The position numbers and the translations under genes were made by a program. The notes beneath the pieces are model-generated. The model was not told where the DNA came from, did no database searches, and saw nothing but the letters and a program-made list of their open reading frames with translations. DNA of 51,761 bases from Leptolyngbyaceae cyanobacterium CSU_1_3 (GTDB lineage Bacteria; Cyanobacteriota; Cyanobacteriia; Leptolyngbyales; Leptolyngbyaceae), in assembly GCA_012034655.1 (NCBI GenBank), contig JAAUOZ010000010.1, positions 1 through 51,761 on the forward strand, in the 5' to 3' direction. This document shows, piece after piece, positions 26,944-34,928 of this stretch. The first letter of the stretch is position 1; each line of letters opens with the position of its first letter.

Positions 26944-28584
26944 TTACAGTTTTGGTGACGGTTTTTGGGAAGGAACCGTCCACCAGGATAAAGCATAGGG
27001 CTGAATTGGCTCATTGGCTTGAGCGCGAAACTGTACCCGAATCTTATATCGTCCGGTGGTGGGAATTTGATGAAAAATGTGCTCTACACTGTCTTTGTCG
27101 CTGACCGAAGACCAGACACTTTTGGCGATATCTGTGTCTTCGACGCGCATCAAGTAAAGGTCGAGATTGTTGAGACCCCGATCGCGAAATATTTCCCCTA
27201 GGTCGTAGTCTCCACTCTGATTTTTGTCCAACAATTCTACGAGTCGATTCCACACCAGGGTGATCGCCACAAAACTTCCTTGCTGCAAGGGTTTTTCTAG
27301 CACATACTCCTGAATGGTGGTCTTGCCGACGGTGGCGTAGTCCCATCCGATCGCGGGCACAGTTCCGGCTTTCCACTCCCCAGGGCTAAACTGCTGATAG
27401 GCACGAAACACATTCAACTGCCCCGCCCCCATCTGGATGTTGAGCGGAATTTTGGCATCTTTGTAAGCATCAGAATCGAGCCAGGTTTTGTTAGTTTTCT
27501 CAATTACGGTGCGCGTCATGCCCAGTCGCAATCCGTCGCCTTTGTCCTTAATTTTTTCAGCAGAATTGATCAAGACGGCTTTCATCACTTCTTGACGGCG
27601 GGCGTTGAGTCTCCAGGGGAGTTGGCAGCCTCGATCGCGCTGACAGCGAGTGCGGAGTTGGCGATCGCCAAATTCTTGTAAGAGGGCAATGGCTCCGGTT
27701 ACATGAGGAGCCGCGAAGCTTGTGCCTACGGTTGTCGATTGTTTACCCTCTAAGTTTGCAACAGGAATCTTACTGCCTGGGGCCAAAAGTGAGATGCCTC
27801 TACGATCGCCCAAAATCGTTTCTGTGCCGTCGTTGCGCTTGAGAATGCGCGGAGAATTGTCGCCAATATTTGAGAAATCGACCTTAGAAAAAATGCCATC
27901 GACCCGCCGACTGAAGGCAATATTCATGCCGTTAAAATTGTCAGTCGGAATCGAAATGCCGCCCTTGCCCTGGTTGCCCGCCACAACGTAAACCACGTTA
28001 TGCACCCGTGCCGACCAGTCAATACATTGCGTCAACAAAGCATTTCCATCCAGTCGAGCGTTGGGGCGTGGATCTTGCTGGAGAGATTCGCCAAAGCTAA
28101 AGTTGATCGCCCGCAGATCGCCTCCATTTTGCATCGCTAAATGTTGAGCGGCGAGGCATTCTTCTGCCTGCCCACTTCGATTGGGAATGGCGGCCGCCGC
28201 CGAATAGAGACGCGCATCAGGAGCAATGCCTTTCAGAGCTTTGCTGTTGCCAATCATGACACTAGCCACCTGCGCCGCATGACCATCTAGATTGGCGTTG
28301 GTTTTGGCAGGCTGATCTCTCAGAAAAGCTCTTGTAATGGCCACGACCTGATTGCGAGCCGCCGCCTTATCGATGCCGCGCATGGGGGGGCGACCGATCT
28401 CAACCTGCCCGATCGCGATCTTTTTGCCCGTCAAATTGTAGGGCGGCCGCTGCAACCTCAAGGCATCTACGCCATCTGCATCCAGGGAAGTATTCTGCAA
28501 AGTCGCCCCATGCACCCAAGAACTGGCGCTGGCAATTCCCACTACCCCCAGAATTGCCGATCGTCCCCATTTTTTCCCCACCAT
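26944..28584 (-). CDS. Secreted subtilisin-like (S8) protease
   Basis: The 546-residue protein has a signal peptide (basic MVGKKWGRS, then hydrophobic AILGVVGIASASSWVHGA). The His block is NLDGHAAQVASVMIGNS, the oxyanion Asn is in VYVVAGNQGKGG and the Ser block is GTSFAAPHVTGAIALLQ. The Asp of the usual DTG motif is not at its place: the matching block reads KKIAIGQVEIGRPPM, with Glu. Cysteines near residue 325 (RTRCQRDRGCQL) could form a disulfide. A C-terminal beta domain follows. It would act outside the cytoplasmic membrane. The downstream neighbour is a serpin lipoprotein, suggesting a protease with its own inhibitor. Confidence 0.88.
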   Translation of the reverse strand: MVGKKWGRSAILGVVGIASASSWVHGATLQNTSLDADGVDALRLQRPPYNLTGKKIAIGQVEIGRPPMRGIDKAAARNQVVAITRAFLRDQPAKTNANLDGHAAQVASVMIGNSKALKGIAPDARLYSAAAAIPNRSGQAEECLAAQHLAMQNGGDLRAINFSFGESLQQDPRPNARLDGNALLTQCIDWSARVHNVVYVVAGNQGKGGISIPTDNFNGMNIAFSRRVDGIFSKVDFSNIGDNSPRILKRNDGTETILGDRRGISLLAPGSKIPVANLEGKQSTTVGTSFAAPHVTGAIALLQEFGDRQLRTRCQRDRGCQLPWRLNARRQEVMKAVLINSAEKIKDKGDGLRLGMTRTVIEKTNKTWLDSDAYKDAKIPLNIQMGAGQLNVFRAYQQFSPGEWKAGTVPAIGWDYATVGKTTIQEYVLEKPLQQGSFVAITLVWNRLVELLDKNQSGDYDLGEIFRDRGLNNLDLYLMRVEDTDIAKSVWSSVSDKDSVEHIFHQIPTTGRYKIRVQFRAQANEPIQPYALSWWTVPSQKPSPKL

Positions 28585-28788
28585 TTTTCCCCACCACTTT
28601 TCTTTCTAATTCCCACTCTCCCAATTCTCCCCCATCCCTTTCGTGTCGCCTGCCGAAGGCTACCCCCCGCCTCTCAAACTAGGTATTTTTTCCTAAAACT
28701 TCACAAAGTCGTCTCTGAAAAATGATAGAAAATATTCACAATTTGTTAAACTAATCACAAATCACGAACCCCAACCGCATTACTCACC

Positions 28789-29490
28789 ATGAGCCAATCC
28801 CAAAAACCGATCGTCATTGCTCCTTCGATTCTCTCTGCTGACTTTAGCCGTTTAGGAGACGAAATCCGTACGGTGGATGCTGCCGGGGCAGACTGGATTC
28901 ATGTGGATGTTATGGATGGTCGGTTCGTCCCCAATATTACGATCGGCCCACTCATCGTAGAGGCAATTCGCCCGGTGACGCAGAAGCCCTTAGATGTGCA
29001 CCTGATGATTGTGGAACCGGAAAAGTATGTGGGTGATTTTGCTAAAGCTGGCGCAGACCATATTTACGTCCATGCTGAGCACAATGCCTCGCCCCACCTG
29101 CACCGCACCCTGGGGCAGATCAAAGAATATGGCAAAAAAGCTGGCGTGGTTCTCAATCCAGGTAGCCCTTTAGAGCTGATCGATTATGTGCTGGAACTGT
29201 GTGACTTGGTGTTGATTATGAGCGTCAACCCTGGGTTTGGTGGGCAGAGCTTTATTCCTGGTGTGTTGCCCAAGATTCGTAAGCTGCGTCAAATGTGTGA
29301 CGAGCGGGGTCTTGACCCGTGGATTGAAGTCGATGGCGGCTTGAAAATCAACAACACCTGGCAGGTGCTCGAAGCGGGGGCAAATGCGATCGTGGCAGGT
29401 TCTGCGGTCTTTAATGCGCCCGATTATGCAACTGCGATCGAGGGCATCCGCAACAGCAAGCGCCCGGCTCCCGAACTTGCTGCTGTTTAA
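28789..29490 (+). CDS. rpe: Ribulose-phosphate 3-epimerase
   Basis: The 233 residues include [51 protein letters not shown] and WIEVDGGL, the metal-binding and catalytic blocks of the RPE TIM barrel. It interconverts ribulose-5-phosphate and xylulose-5-phosphate in the Calvin cycle and the pentose phosphate pathway, in the cytosol. The length is normal and the frame is intact. The start is the ATG at 28789. A strong hairpin terminator follows 27 bp after the stop. Confidence 0.97.
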   Translation: MSQSQKPIVIAPSILSADFSRLGDEIRTVDAAGADWIHVDVMDGRFVPNITIGPLIVEAIRPVTQKPLDVHLMIVEPEKYVGDFAKAGADHIYVHAEHNASPHLHRTLGQIKEYGKKAGVVLNPGSPLELIDYVLELCDLVLIMSVNPGFGGQSFIPGVLPKIRKLRQMCDERGLDPWIEVDGGLKINNTWQVLEAGANAIVAGSAVFNAPDYATAIEGIRNSKRPAPELAAV

Positions 29491-29516
29491 CCCCAATTTC
29501 AAGTTATTTGCACAAT

Positions 29517-29557
29517 AAAGAAGAGCCGATCAATCGATCGATCGGCTCTTCTTTTTG
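29517..29557. terminator. Bidirectional intrinsic terminator between rpe and the epimerase
   Basis: AAAGAAGAGCCGATC (29517-29531) and GATCGGCTCTTCTTT (29540-29554) form a perfect 15 bp stem with an 8-base loop, followed by T. It serves rpe on the plus strand and, read the other way, the convergent epimerase ending at 29589. Confidence 0.92.
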
Positions 29558-29588
29558 CTTAAAAATGCCTTTTTTACTAAGACTCTAC

Positions 29589-30554
29589 TTATAAGAGTTG
29601 AGAAGTCACCAATTCTTTGAGTGTTGCCTCTACTGAGCGCGGCTGCCATCCCAGTTGTTGCTTTGCTTTGGTGGCATCTACTCGAACACAACGATCGTAG
29701 ACATAATGCACTCGTTCACGATCGAGGGGCGGCTGCCAGCCTAGCGATCGACCGACTATATCCAACAGATTGCCAACCACTCGAACTAAGGGTTTGGGTG
29801 CATTATAAGGGGCAGGAATTCCAGTTTCTCGGCTGAAAATTTCAAACATTTCGCGAGTCGATAGATCGCCCGATGAAATAATATAATAGTCACCAATGTT
29901 GCCTTTTTCGGCTGCCAAAATCATCGCTTCTGCTAGATCATCGACATGCACAACGCCCGTAATTCTTTCGCCCCCTGCCCACAGTTTTAGTCGCCCTCTC
30001 AAGAAGGTTTTGAGCACAGGCATAAAGTGCGGATCGTCGAGACCAAAAATTCCAGAAGGTAATATGCTCACAACTGGAAACCCTTGAGAGGCTGATCGAT
30101 CGACGATTTGTTGCGCCTCATATTTGGTGCGATCGTAGGCTGAAGAAAAGCTCTTTTGAGTGCGTTGAAAGGTTTCGTTAATAGTCTGTCCTTGGGTGTC
30201 GCCAAAAACACCGATCGTACTGCAATAAACCATCTTAGAAATGTTAGCAGCTTGAGCAACTTCTAAGACAGCACGGGTTCCTTGAACGTTGACTTTCTCC
30301 ATACGATCGGCATCGACTAAACCTAGTTCTACATAGGCGGCAGTGTGAAAGATGGTATCGACCCCAACCATTGCTTTTTGAAGGGCAGTGCGATCGCAAA
30401 TGTCGCCGTAGATGAGTTCGATCTGAGTCTCTGCCAATCGGGAGAAATCGCTAGATTTTCGCACCAGCCCTACAACAGAATCACCTCGCTTTTCCAGTGC
30501 TTTCACCAAATGAGATCCTGTGAAGCCGTTTGCCCCCGTGACTAATGCTTTCAT
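29589..30554 (-). CDS. NAD-dependent epimerase/dehydratase (extended SDR, HpnA/dihydroflavonol reductase-like)
   Basis: The 321-residue protein has an NAD-binding GANGFTGSHL at residues 7-16, IYGDICDRTAL near 49, HTAAYVE near 70, and the catalytic pair YDRTKYEAQ (Tyr-x3-Lys) near 139. The C-terminus (ATKAKQQLGWQPRSVEATLKE) matches sugar epimerases. It may act on a nucleotide sugar or a hopanoid-linked sugar; the substrate is not evident. It lies 16 bp downstream of the GNAT-like gene, same strand, so the two are probably co-transcribed. Rpe converges from the other side. Confidence 0.85.
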   Translation of the reverse strand: MKALVTGANGFTGSHLVKALEKRGDSVVGLVRKSSDFSRLAETQIELIYGDICDRTALQKAMVGVDTIFHTAAYVELGLVDADRMEKVNVQGTRAVLEVAQAANISKMVYCSTIGVFGDTQGQTINETFQRTQKSFSSAYDRTKYEAQQIVDRSASQGFPVVSILPSGIFGLDDPHFMPVLKTFLRGRLKLWAGGERITGVVHVDDLAEAMILAAEKGNIGDYYIISSGDLSTREMFEIFSRETGIPAPYNAPKPLVRVVGNLLDIVGRSLGWQPPLDRERVHYVYDRCVRVDATKAKQQLGWQPRSVEATLKELVTSQLL

Positions 30555-30570
30555 CTAGATTTTTCCTACT

Positions 30571-31734
30571 CTAAACTAAACTTTTTTCATACATACGATA
30601 GGTTTTATAGATTTTGCCGCCGGAGGCTTCGATCAGTTTACGAGATGGAAAATTGTCTTCATAAACCCAAGAAAGTTCGGCTCGTTTGTAGGGTTTTCCT
30701 TTTTTAACTCCACCCGTCATCCCTAAATAGATGAGGCCTAAAGGAACCATCTTACGACGAAATTCTGGTAGCGAACAAATGGCAATGACTCGCCCTTGAT
30801 CGATCTGGCGACGATACCAGAGAAACTTGAGAATTCCTAACCAATTTAGTTTACCTTTAACGTGTTTTAGGGCAATGTTGTAGTCGGGTAAGCCCATCCA
30901 AAAGCCGATCATTTCACCCTGATATTCGGCGATCGGAAACACATCTGGATCGACTAAACTCTGTAGCGATCGTGCTTCCTCTAAAAATTCTTCTTGAGTT
31001 CGCGGTGTAGAACTCCAGTTATTAGAAAATGCTTTGGTAAATAACTGATAGAGACTAATGGCATCTTTTTCAAACCCTGCTTTCGTATCTAAAGGACGAA
31101 ACTTAACACCTGATTTAATTGCAATCTGATAACCCTTTTCAAACTCTGGGGGTAATGGTTTGTCGAGCGGAAAATTGTAAGCGTAAGCATCTTTTGCTTT
31201 GTGCCAACCCTCTTGCTCGATAAAGGTTGAATAGTAAGCAGGATTGTAGGGCATCATCACCATGGGTGGTGAGTCGAAACCGTCTACCAAAAATAGGCAA
31301 TTGTTATGGGTTGAAAGGTCGATCGGCCCCCTTACTTCTGTCATTCCCTGAGCTTTTAACCACTGACACGCCTCACTGAAAAGTGCTTGAGCAACTTCAA
31401 ATTCATCCACACATTCAAAGAAGCCAAAGATGCCAATTTTTTTGCTTTCTCGTTCAATTAGACGATCGTTGACTGCCGCCACAATTCGCCCGATCGCTCC
31501 TCCATTTCTCACAGCAATAAACTGCTGAAGTCTCCCATATTGAAAAAAGGGATTGTCTACCTCAAACTTTTTGGACACATCACTCCGCAATGGAGCAACC
31601 CAATTTGGATCGTTGGCATAGACGATCGCGGGCACATCCAAAAACTGCGCCTGCTTGTCCTTATCTGTGACCGGAAGAACTTGAAAGGAACTGAGAGATA
31701 ATTGGGCAGAATCTTGATCAATAGAAGGACTCAT
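30571..31734 (-). CDS. GNAT-like N-acetyltransferase superfamily protein (YghO-like)
   Basis: The 387-residue protein has an N-terminal block FLDVPAIVYANDPNWVAPL, then GRIVAAVNDRLIE and FGFFECVDEFEVAQALFSEA, the pattern of YghO-type GNAT-like proteins; the second half has a further acyltransferase-like block (YQGEMIGFWMGLPDYN) and ends VYEDNFPSRKLIEASGGKIY. This family is often near lipid or sugar genes; the acyl donor is not known. It precedes the epimerase by 16 bp on the same strand. Conserved acetyl-CoA residues are not obvious, so catalysis is uncertain. Confidence 0.75.
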   Translation of the reverse strand: MSPSIDQDSAQLSLSSFQVLPVTDKDKQAQFLDVPAIVYANDPNWVAPLRSDVSKKFEVDNPFFQYGRLQQFIAVRNGGAIGRIVAAVNDRLIERESKKIGIFGFFECVDEFEVAQALFSEACQWLKAQGMTEVRGPIDLSTHNNCLFLVDGFDSPPMVMMPYNPAYYSTFIEQEGWHKAKDAYAYNFPLDKPLPPEFEKGYQIAIKSGVKFRPLDTKAGFEKDAISLYQLFTKAFSNNWSSTPRTQEEFLEEARSLQSLVDPDVFPIAEYQGEMIGFWMGLPDYNIALKHVKGKLNWLGILKFLWYRRQIDQGRVIAICSLPEFRRKMVPLGLIYLGMTGGVKKGKPYKRAELSWVYEDNFPSRKLIEASGGKIYKTYRMYEKSLV

Positions 31735-31799
31735 GATCTTTGCTGAAGCCTAATCGAACTGAGTCTTATTCTAAGATGAAAAAGCTAGCTCATTGAACG

Positions 31800-34700
31800 T
31801 TATGGCTCAACAAAAATAATGCCTGCGGCAAGTTGAGTTACCTTCAGTTCGGTGTTGCGTCGATCGCCGATCAGCTTCTGCTTGAGCTCCAATTCTCGGT
31901 TCACCTTGCGGAGTTGGCCTTCTGTGGCAGGCAGCATTCGGAGTTTGCCAGATTGTTGAAAGGCTTGAATGCGTTCTTCGAGTTGATGGCGGCGACGATC
32001 GGCGTAGCTTTGGGCACTGCGTTGTTGAACGTCACAATGGTGGTAATTCTCAGCATCAAATTCTGCTGATGCCTGGTCAAAGGCTGCTTCTAACGCATCA
32101 TCACAATCGCTATAAAGTGCCAAGACTTGATCGAGATCTTCGATCAAATTAGACGCATTTGGCTTTGCCTTCCCCCATCGGGCTGCCCCATAGACGAGAC
32201 GTTCTGATTGATCGGCAGATAATAATTTACCATCCGAATATTGAGCAGCCTTGTAAGCAAGACGGCTCTCGGAGCGCAATCCTTTAAATAACCAGCGATG
32301 AATCGCATATATATATTGCCCCGGTGCGACATCTATGTCTGACTGCTCACAGCGAATTGCCGCGATCGGGTGCAACCTCTGGGCATCATTTTCGTAGCAG
32401 TCTCTAATCCATTGAATCAAGGGATGGGTTGGGTCAAGCAGTTCGATCGATTTCTCTTTGTCTGGGCCAGGCTGGTTTCCAAGGCGCGGGTCAAACAAAC
32501 AGAGAGCGGGCGATCGGTGTAAGCGAGTTTGAGTTGCAAATCGATGTTGCCTAAGAAACGACTCTAAATCGACTTTGGCATCTTCGGTGAGCTTGATCTC
32601 AAACACGGCTTCTTGACCCTGCATGGGTTTAAGGGTGGTTCCCAAATAGTAGCGGGCAAAATAGTCTTCAACAAAGGAGCGTAGTTCTTCTGAAGTTAGC
32701 CATCGGCCCTGAGTGCGGCTTTTGGTCACGGCATGGAGAATTTGATCTGAAAAGGCCATTAAGTTGACGGCTTCTTGTTCTAGCTGTTCTTGTTTGAGGC
32801 GTTGTTTGAGGATGGCGCTAGCAGTTTCGTCGGCGCGTTTGAGTTGTTCGGCATCGGTTAATTCGGATTCAAAAAGTGTGATGAGTAGTTTTTCAGTTGT
32901 CTCTCCGAGAATATTTTCTAGATCGCCAATGCTTTCTTGAAAAACATTGATGCGTTCATATAAACGATTGAGAATCCGTTCTTCGATCGTGTCTACCAAA
33001 CTGAAATTAATAATGGAGATGCGATCGGCTTTTTGCCCTAAGCGATCGATCCGTCCGATTCGCTGCTCGACGCGCATTGGGTTCCAGGGCAGATCATAGT
33101 TAATCAAAAATCGACAAAATTGTAAGTCAATCCCTTCGCTGCCGACTTCTGAAGATAAGAGAATTGAGGTGTTGCCCTGCTTAAATTGTGCCAGCACTTC
33201 TTGTTTCTGCTCACCCATACCCCCCAAAATCAAACTGGTCTGAATTCCATCGGCTTCTAAGCGGCGTTGCAAATAGTGAAGAGTGCCGCGAAAGTAGGCA
33301 AATAAAACAAATTGCTCGTCTGAATTTTTCTTGAGTTCGCGACGTAGAAATTGAACAAGTGTTCGATATTTGGTGTCTTCAGATTCGAGTTGAGTGTAGT
33401 CAATGTTTTCTAATGGGAATGTCTCCCGATCGGGCGATCGTTCAGTTTCTGAGGGCAGGGTTGAAATACCTGATTCCCAAAATAGTTCATCTTGAAATTC
33501 ATTCAAAACTCCCTGGTCTGACCAAGCTTGCAGCGCAGCGACGAGACAGCTTGCCATTTGCCGTTGACGAGCAATCAATCGAAACAGCAGAATGCCTTGC
33601 TTGCCTTTGCTTTGTTTGCGAATGCTCTGAGTTACCGACTCATAAATTCCTTTTTCTAAGGCAGAGAAGGGAACCGCTAATGTTTGGGGAGCACGTTCAA
33701 CCCGATTGGGCAGCACATCGCGTTTACGACTGCGGGTAAGATATGGGCTGACTAATGAAGCACTTTCTAGTTTATAACCGAGTCTGACTTGCATTTCTGC
33801 ATCGATCGCGTCTGGCGTTTCTAGCGTGTGTTGAATTTGCCGCAGCACAGAATTATGTCGAAAGTAATCGGACTGAAGAGCGCGATCGAGGTCACGTTTT
33901 GCCGCCCTAAAATCGGGAGGATGGCTCCAGAGCGATCGCAGCGCCCGAATCAGCGGCGCATTTGCCTCCAACATTTGCTGAAAGATGGTCTTGTCAAAAA
34001 AGTCTTCTGGGCTAATGATTTTCAGCAGTTGGTATAGATTAGTGTCCTCAGTTTGAATCGGGGTTGCCGTCAGCAGCAATAGATGACGAGCCGCATCTCG
34101 CACCAGTTGCCCCAGTCGATGATTGGCAGTGGCTTGGTTGCGGAGATAATGCGCTTCATCAATAATCACCAAATCAAACACGCTCGACTCATCGGCAGCA
34201 GGATTGTTATTGTTATCTAATAATCTTGCCAGTTTTGCTTTGGCCCCTGACGTGGTTTCATCTTCCCAATTGGCGCTGGGGCGAAGTCCTTCTAAACTGG
34301 CAATACATACAAAGGGGTGCTGAGATTGCCTTTGCAGAACGTGCTTGACTTCTTCTAAAAGCTCTTGGGCGTTGGTGAGTTTGGCAATGATATTAAATCG
34401 CTGTTGCAGGTCATCGCGCCATTTTTCTCGCAAAATAGCAGGGCAAATGATTAATAAACGACGGGCATCAGCCCTGGCTTGCAGTTCTTTCCAGATATAG
34501 ATGGCTTCGATCGTTTTTCCCAGTCCCACTTCGTCTGCAACTAGCAATCGTCCTACTGGAGATTCTAGAAACTTCAGCACAGGTTTAAATTGGTGCGCGT
34601 AGAAGTCGGTATGGCTCGACTCCATGCTGTAGAAAATGTTGGTCAGTTGCCCTTTCATCTTCTCAAACGTGAGAATTCGGCGCAGGTCATCGGCTCCGCT

Positions 34701-34928
34701 AAATTTTGCTTGCTCTAGCAGCGCCAAAATCCCCTCTGGTTCTCCACAAAGCTCTAAAAGGTTGTAAGGCTTATAGGATTTTTCGTTTGGGCTAAATTGA
34801 ACTTGCACTAATAGTCGAGTTCCAGAGGCGCGAGTTTTTCCGGTCGTGATGCCACGATGACCTGGATTGGCTTTCACGCGCACTTCTTGACCCAAAATAG
34901 CCGGGTTCCAAGTAATGATGTCGCTCAT
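31800..34928 (-). CDS. RapA-like SNF2 helicase, partner of the Hsp70-like protein
   Basis: The 1042-residue protein starts with a small beta domain (VRVKANPGHRGITTG) like the tudor-like part of RapA. The SNF2 motifs are I at ~131 (VADEVGLGKTIEAIYIW), II VIIDEAHYLRN, III LLLTATPIQT, V SSEVGSEGIDLQFC and VI RVEQRIGRIDRLGQKAD. The last ~350 residues hold no recognised nuclease; the end is charged and helical (VQQRSAQSYADRRRHQLEER). Its start codon follows the stop of the upstream gene with no gap (34928/34929), so the two proteins are produced together. It probably translocates on double-stranded DNA or displaces RNA polymerase or other proteins. Such pairs occur in defence islands, but the match to a named system is not established here. 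Confidence 0.9.
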   Translation of the reverse strand: MSDIITWNPAILGQEVRVKANPGHRGITTGKTRASGTRLLVQVQFSPNEKSYKPYNLLELCGEPEGILALLEQAKFSGADDLRRILTFEKMKGQLTNIFYSMESSHTDFYAHQFKPVLKFLESPVGRLLVADEVGLGKTIEAIYIWKELQARADARRLLIICPAILREKWRDDLQQRFNIIAKLTNAQELLEEVKHVLQRQSQHPFVCIASLEGLRPSANWEDETTSGAKAKLARLLDNNNNPAADESSVFDLVIIDEAHYLRNQATANHRLGQLVRDAARHLLLLTATPIQTEDTNLYQLLKIISPEDFFDKTIFQQMLEANAPLIRALRSLWSHPPDFRAAKRDLDRALQSDYFRHNSVLRQIQHTLETPDAIDAEMQVRLGYKLESASLVSPYLTRSRKRDVLPNRVERAPQTLAVPFSALEKGIYESVTQSIRKQSKGKQGILLFRLIARQRQMASCLVAALQAWSDQGVLNEFQDELFWESGISTLPSETERSPDRETFPLENIDYTQLESEDTKYRTLVQFLRRELKKNSDEQFVLFAYFRGTLHYLQRRLEADGIQTSLILGGMGEQKQEVLAQFKQGNTSILLSSEVGSEGIDLQFCRFLINYDLPWNPMRVEQRIGRIDRLGQKADRISIINFSLVDTIEERILNRLYERINVFQESIGDLENILGETTEKLLITLFESELTDAEQLKRADETASAILKQRLKQEQLEQEAVNLMAFSDQILHAVTKSRTQGRWLTSEELRSFVEDYFARYYLGTTLKPMQGQEAVFEIKLTEDAKVDLESFLRQHRFATQTRLHRSPALCLFDPRLGNQPGPDKEKSIELLDPTHPLIQWIRDCYENDAQRLHPIAAIRCEQSDIDVAPGQYIYAIHRWLFKGLRSESRLAYKAAQYSDGKLLSADQSERLVYGAARWGKAKPNASNLIEDLDQVLALYSDCDDALEAAFDQASAEFDAENYHHCDVQQRSAQSYADRRRHQLEERIQAFQQSGKLRMLPATEGQLRKVNRELELKQKLIGDRRNTELKVTQLAAGIIFVEP

